Origin: an uncultured Bacteroides sp.
Lineage (GTDB): Bacteria; Bacteroidota; Bacteroidia; Bacteroidales; Bacteroidaceae
Assembly: GCF_949298305.1 (NCBI RefSeq)
Contig: NZ_CASFWU010000001.1
Coordinates: forward strand, 19,215 to 83,214
Direction: 5' to 3'
DNA length: 64,000 nucleotides
This document shows, in pieces, positions 1 to 10,763 of the stretch. The notes below the pieces were generated by a model. It was given only the letters and a program-made list of their open reading frames with translations, had not been told where the DNA came from and did no database searches. Every line of letters starts with the position of its first letter. The first letter of the stretch is position 1. The translations under genes and the position numbers were made by a program.

Positions 1-975
1 TCCTATGTGGAAATCGGTGTGGGATTTGCCCGCAACATCAACAGCCGGCTGATGGTGGGCGGCCGTGTCAAGGGCTTGCTGGGCGTGGGAAACATGAAGC
101 TGGAGGTGAGCCGGATGGCCGTCAACACCAACTTGAGCGGAATACCCGACCCGAGCAGCCTGAACTGGAACGAAGTGGCCAACAACCCTGAATATGCCGC
201 CCAGCTGGCCAACAGCATCAACGGTTCGGGACGCATCGAGGTGGCTGCTTCCTTGGAAAGCTCGTTCAAGGGACTGGAACTGAATGAAAACGAAAACGGC
301 TATATTGACGAGATAGACTTCGACGGCGGAAAGGCCGGTGTGGCCGGTTACGGTGCCGCCATTGACCTGGGTGCCTCTTACAAACTGCTCGAGCGACTGA
401 CGGTTTCGGCCTCTCTGCTCGACCTGGGCTTCATCCGCTGGGGCAAGGGCAGTACTACGGTGGCCACCGCGCAGACTTCAGACGATTTGTCCTTCAACTT
501 CGACCAGTCGATGTCTTACGATGAAAGACTGGCCGAGGTACAGCGCTTTGCCGACATCGTGGGCAGCAGCGAGGTCTTGAACAGTGACCTGCTCCACATG
601 AAGGTGGACGAGGGAGGTGCCAAGGCACGCACTACCGCGCTGACTTCCACGCTGGCTCTGGGTGCCGAATATACCGTTCTGGGCGACTGGCTGACGGTGG
701 GCGCGCTCTATACGGCCCGCTTCGTACAGCCGAAGACGCTGAACGAACTGACCTTCTCGGCCAACTTCCGTCCGAAGAGCTATCTGAACGCGGCCCTCAG
801 CTACTCGGTGCTCCAGGGCGCCGGAAAGACCTTCGGCCTTGCCGTGAAGCTGGGTCCCCTCTTTGTGGGCACGGACTACATGTTCCTCGGAGAGAACACC
901 AAGAACGTCAACGCCTATCTGGGCATTTCCATCCCGCTGGGCAAGAAGAAGGTGAAGGCCTGCCAGGCTGATTGA
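1..975 (+). CDS. 3' part of an outer-membrane beta-barrel protein, DUF5723-like (5' truncated by window edge)
   Basis: The frame is open from the first base (Ser-Tyr-Val-Glu), so the start lies outside the window; 324 residues are visible. They show repeated amphipathic strands rich in Gly, Tyr and Leu (for example around AVKLGPLFVGTDYMFLG) and close with the strand YLGISIPLGKK, as expected of a Bacteroidota outer-membrane barrel. The opening segment (GVGFARNINSRLMVGGRVK) resembles DUF5723 proteins, which have no established function; that family name is from memory of the fold, not from a search. The gene converges with ispG, and a long hairpin lies between them. Confidence 0.6.
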   Translation, partial: SYVEIGVGFARNINSRLMVGGRVKGLLGVGNMKLEVSRMAVNTNLSGIPDPSSLNWNEVANNPEYAAQLANSINGSGRIEVAASLESSFKGLELNENENGYIDEIDFDGGKAGVAGYGAAIDLGASYKLLERLTVSASLLDLGFIRWGKGSTTVATAQTSDDLSFNFDQSMSYDERLAEVQRFADIVGSSEVLNSDLLHMKVDEGGAKARTTALTSTLALGAEYTVLGDWLTVGALYTARFVQPKTLNELTFSANFRPKSYLNAALSYSVLQGAGKTFGLAVKLGPLFVGTDYMFLGENTKNVNAYLGISIPLGKKKVKACQAD

Positions 976-998
976 GGCCGCTGTGTCGGATAAAACGT

Positions 999-1052
999 CA
1001 GGCACGGGCGATGCGGACGGACACACAGTGTCTCCGCTTCGTCCGTGCCTGA
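999..1052. terminator. Hairpin between convergent genes
   Basis: Arms TCAGGCACGG (999-1008) and CCGTGCCTGA (1043-1052) pair perfectly. Inside them GCGGA/TCCGC and GACAC/GTGTC add further pairs. The hairpin sits between the convergent barrel gene and ispG and could serve as a bidirectional terminator. There is only a weak T-rich tail (GTTTCT) on the plus side, so the terminator role is inferred from position. Confidence 0.6.
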
Positions 1053-1099
1053 GTGTTTCTGTACGGGCAGGCCGCTCCGCGCGTGGCGCGGCGGGAGGA

Positions 1100-2941
<1,842 letters not shown>

Positions 2942-2942
2942 G

Positions 2943-3025
2943 ATGAATGAAGAATTAAGAATGAAGAACTAAGAATGGGGGATGCGCGTGCCGGTTCTTC
3001 ATTCCTAATTCTTCATTCTTCATTT
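2943..3025. repeat. GAATGAAGAATTAAG phrase repeat with inverted copy
   Basis: The whole spacer between purE and ispG consists of GATGAATGAAGAATTAAG-type units (2943-2977), a short centre, and inverted copies (TTCTTCATTCCTAATTC, from about 2995). It can fold into an AT-rich hairpin. The same phrase family recurs at 60366-60450. Confidence 0.85.
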
Positions 3026-3535
3026 TTAGTTGGTCTTGTATTCGTATCTCACGTCTTTCAGGTCCTCGTTGGCCTTGGTGATTTTCTTCTTCAGGCCTTC
3101 CTTGTAGGTGGCGAAGGCTTGCGCCAGGGCGGTGTCTTCCAGGGCCAGAATCTGCACGGCCAGGATGGCTGCGTTCATGGCGCCGTCTATGGCCACTGTG
3201 GCTACGGGGATGCCGGGAGGCATCTGGATGATGGAGTAGAGGGCGTCCATGCCGTCGAGCACGGCACCCTTGATGGGCACGCCGATGACGGGCAGGGTGG
3301 TGTTGGCGGCAATGACGCCGGGCAGGGCGGCAGCCATGCCGGCAGCGGCAATGATGACCTTGATGCCGCGTTTGCGGGCGTTCTTGGCGAACTCTTCCAC
3401 GGCCTCGGGGGTGCGGTGGGCCGAGAGGGCGTTCATTTCAAATGGCACGTGCATGTCGTTGAGGAGTTGGGCGGCCTTCTCCATGACGGGGAGGTCGGAC
3501 GTGCTGCCCATGATGATGCTTACAGTTGGAGTCAT
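3026..3535 (-). CDS. purE: N5-carboxyaminoimidazole ribonucleotide mutase
   Basis: Class I PurE interconverts N5-CAIR and CAIR in purine biosynthesis. The 169 residues match the family length. Visible signatures are IIMGSTSDLPVM near the N-terminus, SAHRTPE with the conserved His at residue 40, and AAAGMAAALPGVIAA (about 65-79), which form the substrate pocket. The protein is cytoplasmic and octameric in known homologues. It lies between gcvH and ispG on the same strand. Both flanking spacers are made of phrase repeats, so a repeat abuts both its start and its stop codon. Confidence 0.96.
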   Translation of the reverse strand: MTPTVSIIMGSTSDLPVMEKAAQLLNDMHVPFEMNALSAHRTPEAVEEFAKNARKRGIKVIIAAAGMAAALPGVIAANTTLPVIGVPIKGAVLDGMDALYSIIQMPPGIPVATVAIDGAMNAAILAVQILALEDTALAQAFATYKEGLKKKITKANEDLKDVRYEYKTN

Positions 3536-3540
3536 GATAG

Positions 3541-3637
3541 TTAGTGGTTAGTGATTAGCGGTTAGCGGTCAGTGGTTAGTGATTAGTGGGCTGCGCATAA
3601 AGATACTGACCACTAATCACTGACCGCTAACCACTGC
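3541..3637. repeat. TTAGTGGTTAGTGATTAGCGG phrase repeat, inverted pair
   Basis: The left arm (about 3541-3590) is a run of GTTAGTG/GATTAG/GGTTAGCGG units. The right arm (about 3604-3637) is its reverse complement (ACCACTAATCACTGACC and following bases). The repeat fills the purE-gcvH spacer. The same family occurs at 22333-22392, 44275-44316 and 44481-44511. Confidence 0.85.
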
Positions 3638-3642
3638 TTGTT

Positions 3643-4023
3643 TTATTCGTTCACCAGTGCCTGGTAGGCTTCGGCGTCCAGCAGTTCGTCGAAGTTGGCT
3701 TCGACGGCGGGCTTGATTTTGATGAGCCATCCTTCGCCGTAAGGGTCCTGGTTGACAAGTTCGGGCTGGTCGGCCAGTGCCTGGTTCTGCTCCAGCACTT
3801 CGCCGCCCACGGGCATGAACAGGTCGGAGATGGTCTTTACGACTTCGATGGTTCCGAATGCCTCGCCGGCGTCCAGCGTCTCGCCTTCGGTCTGGATGTC
3901 AACAAACACGATGTCGCCCAGCTGTTCCTGAGCATAGTCGGTGATGCCTACATAGGCCACGTCGCCTTCCAGGCGAATCCATTCATGTTCTTTGGTGTAC
4001 TTTACGTTAGTCGGAAAATTCAT
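3643..4023 (-). CDS. gcvH: Glycine cleavage system H protein
   Basis: GcvH carries the lipoyl arm that shuttles the aminomethyl group among the P, T and L proteins of glycine cleavage. At 126 residues it has the usual length. It starts with the family pattern YTKEHEWIR and has the lipoyl-lysine site VEVVKTISDL, where Lys63 is the expected modified residue. No other gcv gene is adjacent, so the complex is encoded elsewhere. It lies upstream of purE on the same strand. Confidence 0.96.
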   Translation of the reverse strand: MNFPTNVKYTKEHEWIRLEGDVAYVGITDYAQEQLGDIVFVDIQTEGETLDAGEAFGTIEVVKTISDLFMPVGGEVLEQNQALADQPELVNQDPYGEGWLIKIKPAVEANFDELLDAEAYQALVNE

Positions 4024-4088
4024 GATTGATTAGTTTTAACAGGTTAATATTGTCGTTTTTATAATAATGTTCTCTTTTCACTTTCGTC

Positions 4089-4754
4089 CTAAAACAGGAA
4101 GATACGGAACAAAATGTTGCTCACGGGGTGAAGCACCAGCAGCGAACAGACCAGCCCCACCACGAAGCCGCCTATCACCTCGCCCAGTGTGTGGTGCTGC
4201 AGGATGATGCGGGCCGTGCCCAGCACGCCGGCAATGATGATGAAGAGGCAGAGCCAGTTCAGTGGATTGTATCCGAAGAGGGCACTGAAGGCTACCAATC
4301 CGCCTATGATGGCGCCCGAGCCGGCCATGTGTTCGCTGAGTTTCCAGCGCAGGTTCACCACGATGCAGATGACCATCATGATGAGCGAGGCCAGGATGAT
4401 GCCCGTCATGTACCAGGGTATGTTCAGGCGGTGCATCATGAGCAGGCAGAACACGTAGGAGGTGATGGTCAGGATGAAGGGCACGAAGCGGTGTTTCCGT
4501 TCCGTCAGGTCCTGCGGGCTGAAGCCGTTTATCTTGCGGAAGATGAAGATGGTCAGTGTGGGCATCAGGATGGTGAAGCAGTAGACCACTCCCAGCACGA
4601 TGAGCTTGTACTGCAACGGCATGATGCGCAGATAGGAGAAGATGAACAGAATCAGAAAGGCCAGGAAGGGGATGGAGAAGGGTGTGAATATGGCCGAAAC
4701 CACCCTGGCGGTCCTGATGAGGTTCTTGTCGGCAATGATATGTTCTGTCACCAT
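4089..4754 (-). CDS. PAP2-like membrane phosphatase
   Basis: A 221-residue multi-pass membrane protein with about six hydrophobic segments. The C-terminal half has PAP2-like motifs: SEHMAGSGA in place of PSGH, and ARIILQHHTLGEVIGG in place of SRxxxxxHxxxD. Arg and the catalytic-type His are kept, and the final Asp is replaced by Glu. Known PAP2 enzymes dephosphorylate lipid phosphates such as undecaprenyl or phosphatidylglycerol phosphate; the substrate here is unknown. The start lies 34 bases past the rpoN stop on the same strand, so the two are probably co-transcribed. The motif changes leave activity uncertain. Confidence 0.75.
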   Translation of the reverse strand: MVTEHIIADKNLIRTARVVSAIFTPFSIPFLAFLILFIFSYLRIMPLQYKLIVLGVVYCFTILMPTLTIFIFRKINGFSPQDLTERKHRFVPFILTITSYVFCLLMMHRLNIPWYMTGIILASLIMMVICIVVNLRWKLSEHMAGSGAIIGGLVAFSALFGYNPLNWLCLFIIIAGVLGTARIILQHHTLGEVIGGFVVGLVCSLLVLHPVSNILFRIFLF

Positions 4755-4788
4755 TTTTAGTTGCGGTTTATAATCGGTTCTCTCGATA

Positions 4789-6276
4789 CTACTTTCTCAG
4801 TCGGGCCACGGGGATGTTCATCTGCTGGCGGTACTTGGCCACCGTGCGCCGTGCTATGGGGTAGCCTTTTTCGTTCAGCATCTCGGTGAGTTCGTCGTCC
4901 GTATAGGGTTTTTTCTTGTCTTCGTTGTCGATGCACTCCTTCAGGAACTTGCGTATCTCGCGCACGGACATCTCCTCGCCGTCCTCGGTGGTGTATCCGT
5001 CGTTGAAGAAGAACTTCAGCGGATAGATGCCGTAGTTGGTCTGCACGTACTTGCTGTTGCTCACGCGCGACACGGTAGAGATGTCCAGCCCCGTCCGTTC
5101 GGCCACGTCCTTCAGAATCATGGGGCGCAGCAGCGACTCGTCTCCTTCGAGGAAGAAGGGCCGTTGCAGGTCTATGATGGCCTGCATGGTGACGGTCAGC
5201 GTGTTCTGCCGCTGCTTCACGGCGTCTATGAAGCCCTGTGCGGCGTCTATCTTCTGCTTGAGGAACATCATGGCCTCTTTCGACTCCTTCGACTGGTTGG
5301 CGCGGTTCTTGGTGTGCTCCTCCAGCATTTCGGTGAAGTCGCGGCTCATGCGCAGTTCGGGCACGTTGCGGTTGTTCAGGGTGAGGCTGATGGTGCCGTC
5401 GTCGTAGGTCTCCACGATGAAGTCGGGCACAATCTGCTGCATGTTCTTGCCGATGGCTTCGCCCAGCGAGGCTCCCGGCCGGGGGTTGAGCTTGCAGATT
5501 TCCTTGATGGCCAGCTGGCAGGTCTTTTCGTCCAGCTCCAGTTTCTGTTCTATCTTGTCCCAGTGCTTGCGGGTAAAGTCGTCGTAGCATTCGTCCAGGA
5601 TGCGTTCCTCCACGTCCAGCAGGGGGTTGTTCTTGTCGGCCTGCGCCTTCTTGCGCCTGATTTGGATGAGCAGGCATTCCCGCAGGTCGCGTGCGCCCAG
5701 CCCGGCGGGGTCAAAATCCTGGATGACTTTCAAGGCCTCTTCCAGCTCTTCGGGCGAAGCCTCTATGCCGGAGTAGATGGCCAGTTCGTCGCTGATGCTG
5801 TCCAGCGGCTTGCGCAGCAGACCGTCATCGTCCAGCGAGCCTATCAGGTACTCGGCCAGTTCGCGCCGGTGCTCGTCCAGCACCCGTTCGCCCAGCTGTT
5901 CCTTCAGCGTCTCGTAGAAGGAGGTGGAGTCCGAGAACGGGATTTCCTCGGCCTGTTCTCCCTTGCTGCGGTTGTTCTCCTGCAGCTTGTAGTCGGGGAT
6001 GTCGTCCTCGTTGAGGTAGTCGCTCAGCGAGTCATAGCTTGTGTCTCCTCCGTCTTCCGACTGGGGCTCCTCTTCGCGCACGTCGGCATAGTCGTCGTTG
6101 GGGCTTTCCTCCTTGCCTTCCTCCAGCGCGGGATTCTCCAGCAGTTCGGCCCGTACGCGGTCTTCCAGTTCCACCGCAGGCAGTTCCAGCAGCTTTACGG
6201 TCAGAATCTGTTGCGGCGACAGGGTCTGAATCTGTTGCTGCGCCTGGGTCTGTATCTGTCGGGAGCCTTGTGCCAT
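4789..6276 (-). CDS. rpoN: RNA polymerase sigma-54 factor
   Basis: A 495-residue sigma-54. The Gln-rich region I (QIQTQAQQQIQTLSPQQIL) that contacts activators is followed by an acidic region II, the core-binding region and a C-terminal RpoN box ARRTVAKYR at about 475-483 for -24 recognition. The frame stays open upstream for 42 more codons. The ATG at 6276 is chosen because homologues start next to this Gln-rich region and because a TATTTTTG promoter box (minus strand, 6304-6311) lies inside the extension. It is divergent from the aminopeptidase gene. Confidence 0.95.
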   Translation of the reverse strand: MAQGSRQIQTQAQQQIQTLSPQQILTVKLLELPAVELEDRVRAELLENPALEEGKEESPNDDYADVREEEPQSEDGGDTSYDSLSDYLNEDDIPDYKLQENNRSKGEQAEEIPFSDSTSFYETLKEQLGERVLDEHRRELAEYLIGSLDDDGLLRKPLDSISDELAIYSGIEASPEELEEALKVIQDFDPAGLGARDLRECLLIQIRRKKAQADKNNPLLDVEERILDECYDDFTRKHWDKIEQKLELDEKTCQLAIKEICKLNPRPGASLGEAIGKNMQQIVPDFIVETYDDGTISLTLNNRNVPELRMSRDFTEMLEEHTKNRANQSKESKEAMMFLKQKIDAAQGFIDAVKQRQNTLTVTMQAIIDLQRPFFLEGDESLLRPMILKDVAERTGLDISTVSRVSNSKYVQTNYGIYPLKFFFNDGYTTEDGEEMSVREIRKFLKECIDNEDKKKPYTDDELTEMLNEKGYPIARRTVAKYRQQMNIPVARLRK

Positions 6277-6303
6277 ATTTCTTTTCTTGGATTGATTACG
6301 GCA

Positions 6304-6311
6304 CAAAAATA
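6304..6311 (-). promoter_or_regulatory. -7 box TATTTTTG of rpoN
   Basis: On the minus strand TATTTTTG fits the Bacteroides TAnnTTTG box, about 28 bases upstream of the chosen rpoN ATG. No clear TTTG -33 element was found. Confidence 0.5.
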
Positions 6312-6388
6312 GTGAATAGTTCGGGAATGCGAAACCTTCGCTGATGATATTTAACAAGAAAGCAGGCGGCGGGTTGCATTTTTGTGCG

Positions 6389-6396
6389 TATATTTG
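6389..6396 (+). promoter_or_regulatory. -7 box TATATTTG of the Xaa-Pro aminopeptidase gene
   Basis: TATATTTG matches TAnnTTTG, 66 bases upstream of the ATG at 6462. No -33 TTTG stands at the usual distance. Confidence 0.5.
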
Positions 6397-6461
6397 TAGC
6401 ACATCAATCGTTCGGGTTCCGCACGTGCGGCATCCGGTTAATCTTAAAATAAAGAAACGCC

Positions 6462-7835
6462 ATGTTTGCTAAAGAAACCTATGTGCAGCGCAGGGCCTTG
6501 CTGAAGAAAAAAGTAGGCTCAGGAGTGTTATTGTTTTTGGGTAACGACGAGCAGGGACTGAATTACGAAGACAACACCTTCCGTTACCGCCAGGATTCCA
6601 CCTTTCTTTATTACTTCGGCCTGTCCTTCGCCGGACTTTCTGCCATCATTGACATTGACGAGGACAAGGAAATCATCTTCGGCGACGAGCTGACCATCGA
6701 CCACATTGTCTGGATGGGCACCCAGCCCACCCTGCACGAGAAAGCCTCGCTGGTGGGCATTGCCGAGACGCAGCCCTCCGAGGAAATCGTCAACTACCTG
6801 CACAAGGCCGTGTTGAGCGGACAGACCATCCACTACCTGCCTCCCTACCGCGCCGAGCACAAGCTGAAGCTGATGGACTGGCTGGGCATTCCTCCCGCCC
6901 GGCAGGAAGGCTCCGTGTCCTTTATCCGTGCCGTCGTGGCGCAACGCAACTACAAGACTGCTGAAGAAATTGCCGAAATAGAGAAAGCCTGCGACGTGAC
7001 AGCCGACATGCACATCGCCGCCACCCGCTTCATCCGTCCGGGCATGTACGAGTATGAGGTCGTGGCCGAAATGAACCACGTGGCCGAAAGCCACAATTGC
7101 GAACTCTCCTTCGCCACCATCGCCACCATCAACGGACAGACCCTCCACAACCACTACCACGGTAACAAAATCAAGCCGGGCGACCTCTTCCTCATCGACG
7201 CCGGCGCCGAACTGCCGTCGGGCTATTGCGGCGACATGTCGTCCACCATTCCCGCCGACAAGACTTTCACCCCCCGCCAGCGCGCCGTCTACGAAGTGCA
7301 GAACGCCATGCACCTGGAGAGCGTCAAGGCCCTGCGCCCCGGCATCCCCTACATGGACGTCTACGACCTCTCGGCCCGTGTCATGGTGGAAGGGCTGAAG
7401 GAGCTGGGCCTGATGAAGGGCAACGCCGAGGACGCCGTGCGCGAAGGCGCCCACGCCCTGTTCTATCCGCACGGACTGGGCCACATGATGGGCCTCGACG
7501 TGCACGACATGGAGAACCTGGGCGAACAGTGGGTAGGCTACGACGGCCAGCCCAAGAGCACCCAGTTCGGCCGCAAGAGCCAGCGCCTGGCCATCCCCCT
7601 GCAGCCGGGCTTCGTGCACACCGTGGAGCCGGGCATCTACTTCATCCCCGAACTCATCGACCTGTGGCGCGGACAGCAGAAGTTCGCCGACTTCATCAAC
7701 TATGACAAGGTGGAGGAATACCGCCACTTCGGCGGCATCCGCAACGAGGAAGACTACCTCATCACCGACACCGGCGTCCGCCGTCTGGGCAAGAAGATAC
7801 CCCTGACGCCCGACGAGGTGGAGGCCCTGCGCTGA
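6462..7835 (+). CDS. pepP: Xaa-Pro aminopeptidase (M24B)
   Basis: Removes N-terminal residues that precede proline. The 457-residue product has an aminopeptidase-P N-terminal domain (about 1-150) and a pita-bread M24 catalytic domain. The metal ligands are visible in order: DAGAELPSGYCGDMSS (two Asp), HGLGHMMGLDVHD (His), TVEPGIY (Glu) and GGIRNEEDYLIT (Glu). There is no signal peptide, so it is cytoplasmic. It is transcribed alone and divergently from rpoN. Confidence 0.92.
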   Translation: MFAKETYVQRRALLKKKVGSGVLLFLGNDEQGLNYEDNTFRYRQDSTFLYYFGLSFAGLSAIIDIDEDKEIIFGDELTIDHIVWMGTQPTLHEKASLVGIAETQPSEEIVNYLHKAVLSGQTIHYLPPYRAEHKLKLMDWLGIPPARQEGSVSFIRAVVAQRNYKTAEEIAEIEKACDVTADMHIAATRFIRPGMYEYEVVAEMNHVAESHNCELSFATIATINGQTLHNHYHGNKIKPGDLFLIDAGAELPSGYCGDMSSTIPADKTFTPRQRAVYEVQNAMHLESVKALRPGIPYMDVYDLSARVMVEGLKELGLMKGNAEDAVREGAHALFYPHGLGHMMGLDVHDMENLGEQWVGYDGQPKSTQFGRKSQRLAIPLQPGFVHTVEPGIYFIPELIDLWRGQQKFADFINYDKVEEYRHFGGIRNEEDYLITDTGVRRLGKKIPLTPDEVEALR

Positions 7836-7924
7836 GGCCCGGCCGGCGGGGCGGAGACCGCTGTCTTCCTGTCCCGCCCGGTTTATGATTGATTCATAGC
7901 AAGAACTTACAAAAGTAATAGAAC

Positions 7925-8803
7925 ATGAAAAACTTGATTGTGGCCTTAATGGCCCTGTGCTGCGCCTGTACCCTGGCGCAGGCTAAAGATGTGAAGGGAA
8001 TTGTCGTTTACCACTCCGACGGGCAGCCTGTGGTAGGCGCCTCCGTTTCTGTCAAGGGTACCACCATAGAGACGCTGACCGATGTGGACGGACGTTTCGT
8101 GCTGACCGGCCTGCCCGATGACGTCACGAAGATACGGGTGAGCTCCCTCGGCATGCAGCCCCGTACGGTGAGCATCAAGGACACCGACGAGGTGAGCGTG
8201 CAGCTGAAGCGGGAGGAACGCGTCGTGACGCCCTTCATCAGAGTGGGCATCGGGGCCTCGCGTCCGCAGAGTGACGAGAACAATTCGACAGACCCCGCCT
8301 TGGGGTTCACGGCCGGAGCGGGTGTCAGCTTCGCCCTTTCCCATTATCTCTCCCTCACGCCTGCTGTCCTCATCACGCAAAAGACCGGCAAATGGGAAGT
8401 GGAAGGCGGCATCGACGAGTCGGGACGGCCGGACTACAGCCGGGTGTTCACCTACGAGACCACTCCGCTCTACCTCACCATTCCCCTTACCCTTGACCTC
8501 AAAATCTGGAGCAATAATGGCAACAAGATGGTGGTCAGCGCAGGCCCGTACGTGGGCTTCGGCATGGGCGGCAAGTACAAGGTGAACGGCAAGGAAAAGA
8601 GCGACCTTTTCAGCGCGGACGCTGACGGCGAAACTCTCTACAAGAAATTCGATGCCGGCATACAGTACGGTGTGGGAGGCATCATCCGGCACTTCTACAT
8701 CGGCGTCAACGGACAGCTGGGCCTGATGCCCGTCAACGACGGCGGGATGATGGACGGATGCCGCAACCTCTTTGCGGACCTCACCATCGGCTATTACTTC
8801 TGA
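7925..8803 (+). CDS. Outer-membrane barrel protein with carboxypeptidase-like regulatory domain
   Basis: A 292-residue secreted protein with a signal peptide ending near AQAK. Residues of about 22-95 form a CarboxypepD_reg-like beta-sandwich (KGIVVYHSDGQPVVGASVSVKGT, LTDVDGRFVLTGL), as found at the front of SusC proteins. The rest alternates amphipathic strands and ends in LTIGYYF, with the terminal aromatic of an outer-membrane barrel. Unlike SusC it is short and has no TonB plug. Function is unknown; an outer-membrane porin or anchor is plausible. Confidence 0.75.
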   Translation: MKNLIVALMALCCACTLAQAKDVKGIVVYHSDGQPVVGASVSVKGTTIETLTDVDGRFVLTGLPDDVTKIRVSSLGMQPRTVSIKDTDEVSVQLKREERVVTPFIRVGIGASRPQSDENNSTDPALGFTAGAGVSFALSHYLSLTPAVLITQKTGKWEVEGGIDESGRPDYSRVFTYETTPLYLTIPLTLDLKIWSNNGNKMVVSAGPYVGFGMGGKYKVNGKEKSDLFSADADGETLYKKFDAGIQYGVGGIIRHFYIGVNGQLGLMPVNDGGMMDGCRNLFADLTIGYYF

Positions 8804-8917
8804 TGAGGGCGCAGGCCGTGCCTGAGCCCTGCCCGGGAACGCTTCCGGGCGTGGGATGAACCGCGGGAAAGGCTGCCTTTGCACACGGAAAACAAGTATC
8901 GGACAGACGTATATCTA

Positions 8918-10090
8918 ATGATGGAACAACAACTTGGAAAACATGCGCGCGTGGACGTGGCCGACGTGCTGCGCGGACTGGCGGTGATGGGCATCATCCT
9001 GCTGCACGCTATCGAGCATTTCAATTTCTACTCCTTCCCCGACACGACGGGGCAGAGCGTGTGGCTCAACTTTACCGACCGTGCCGTATGGGACGGCCTT
9101 TTCTTCCTCTTCGGCGGCAAGGCCTATGCCGTCTTTGCCCTGCTCTTCGGCTTCAGCTACTTCATCCAGTATGACAACCAGCGCCTGCGCGGGCGCGACT
9201 TCCGCCTGCGCTTCTGCTGGCGGCTGGTGCTGCTCTTCCTCATTGGCAATCTGAACGCCTCGTTCTTCACCGCCGAGGTACTGGTGCTCTATTCGTTGGT
9301 GGGCTTCATCCTGCCGCTGGTGTGCCGCCTGAAGGACAGGACGCTCTTCTTGCTGGCCTGCGTGCTGCTGGTGCAGCCCCTGCCTGTCTATTATGCTGTC
9401 CGTGCCTGGCTGGACCCCTCGTTTGTCACCCCCGTGCTTCCCACGGGCGACTTGTGGGCCGCCACCTTCGAGGTGCAGAGCCACGGCACCTTCTGGCAGA
9501 CGCTGAAGGTGAACCTGTGGGAAGGGCAGCTGGCCAGCCTGGCCTGGGCGTGGGACAACGGACGGGTGTTCCAGACGGCGGCCCTCTTCATCTTCGGCTA
9601 TCTGGTAGGCCGCCGGGGACTTTTCCTGAGGGAGAACCTGAAGTTCTGGAACAAGGTGCTGTGCGGCTCGCTGGTGGCCTTCTTCCCCCTGTACGGGCTG
9701 GGCAACATGCTGCCCGAGTTCGTGACGAGCGCCTCGGTACGCACGCCGCTGCTGCTGGTGGTCTCCTCGCTCTATAAGTTCGCCTTCATGCTGCTGCTCG
9801 TCTCGGCTGTGCTGAACGCCTATTACCGCACCAATCTGTGCGGCCTGTTTTCGCGCATCATCCCCTACGGCCGCATGAGCCTGACCAACTACATCACGCA
9901 GAGCATCATCGGCTCCATGCTGTTCTACAACTGGGGCTTCGGCCTTCACAGCCACTTGGGCATCACGGCCAGCGTGTTGGTGGGTGTGCTGATTTTCGCT
10001 GTCCAGCTGGCCTTCTGCCGCTGGTGGATGAAGCGCCACAGCCACGGCCCGATGGAGTATCTGTGGAAGCGGGCCACGTGGCTGAAGTGA
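8918..10090 (+). CDS. DUF418 family integral membrane protein
   Basis: A 390-residue multi-pass inner-membrane protein. The N-terminal ADVLRGLAVMGIILLHAIEHF matches the opening of DUF418/acyltransferase-3-like proteins. The C-terminal third (RMSLTNYITQSIIGSMLFYNWG, then a final helix before CRWWMKRHS) matches the DUF418 domain. Function is unestablished. The frame also opens at a TTG at 8879, but the ATG pair at 8918/8921 puts the start next to the conserved VDVADVLRG motif. It is probably transcribed alone; a 750-base gene-free region follows. Confidence 0.8.
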   Translation: MMEQQLGKHARVDVADVLRGLAVMGIILLHAIEHFNFYSFPDTTGQSVWLNFTDRAVWDGLFFLFGGKAYAVFALLFGFSYFIQYDNQRLRGRDFRLRFCWRLVLLFLIGNLNASFFTAEVLVLYSLVGFILPLVCRLKDRTLFLLACVLLVQPLPVYYAVRAWLDPSFVTPVLPTGDLWAATFEVQSHGTFWQTLKVNLWEGQLASLAWAWDNGRVFQTAALFIFGYLVGRRGLFLRENLKFWNKVLCGSLVAFFPLYGLGNMLPEFVTSASVRTPLLLVVSSLYKFAFMLLLVSAVLNAYYRTNLCGLFSRIIPYGRMSLTNYITQSIIGSMLFYNWGFGLHSHLGITASVLVGVLIFAVQLAFCRWWMKRHSHGPMEYLWKRATWLK

Positions 10091-10138
10091 GGGGGAGGCT
10101 CCTGTCTGGGGCATGTGCCGCATCGGCCAAACGTTTTC

Positions 10139-10763
10139 AGGCACGGATTTGTACGGAAGGTTGAGGCTGTCTCAAAATGAAAAAATAAGGTTCATCCGAC
10201 ATTTCGAGTGATGTCAGGTTCATTCGATTTTATCGGATAGAAGAAAGCTGTATGTAAAGTAAAATTACCTCCCGTGCTTTACTCTTTCACCAGGAGTTTT
10301 TTTATGACGGCTGAGGTCGCATAGGGAATGTTTCAAACATAAGGGGGCTATGTTTGAAACATACCACCCTTATGTTTCAAACATAGGCCCCGTAGGGTTT
10401 AAACCCGGCTTTCAGAGAGAAAAAGCGGCAGAAATGGCAGCTATCTAAAACTGTAAAGAAAATATACCATCCGGGAAGGCGGCCCGGCTAACCTCTGCAA
10501 GTAAATCCGGCACAATTCTCAGCATATCGGTTTAACTGCCAACGGGGAAATTTATTTCAGGATTTGAGTTGAAAACTTATCACTCCACATCTCGGAAGAA
10601 CGAAAAATAAAATCATCATGTAATGTAATCCTGGACGCTGTGAAGGATCCGGATACACAAACATCCGTTTCTGGAAATTCTTCGCTTTGCTCAGAATGAC
10701 AGAATGCAAGTACTTCTTCATTTTGAGCCCCCTCGACCTTCCGTACAAATCCGTGCCTGAGAG
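10139..10763. repeat. Inverted repeat pair bounding the remnant
   Basis: CAGGCACGGATTTGTACGG at 10139-10157, continuing AAGG, recurs perfectly inverted at 10738-10760. Outside the 23-base perfect core, TTGAGGCTGTCTCAAAATGA and its inverted partner are similar but not identical. The arms are about 45 bases each and 550 bases apart. Confidence 0.85.
10328..10406. repeat. Four palindromes spaced 22 bp apart
   Basis: ATGTTTCAAACAT (10328), ATGTTTGAAACAT (10350) and ATGTTTCAAACAT (10372) begin exactly 22 bases apart. The palindrome GGGTTTAAACCC (10395-10406) is centred a further 22.5 bases on. The linkers differ (AAGGGGGCT, ACCACCCTT, AGGCCCCGT). Confidence 0.9.

Noticed and set aside
6277..6402. 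42-codon extension of sigma-54
   Set aside because: A promoter box for rpoN lies inside it, and homologues start at the Gln-rich region.
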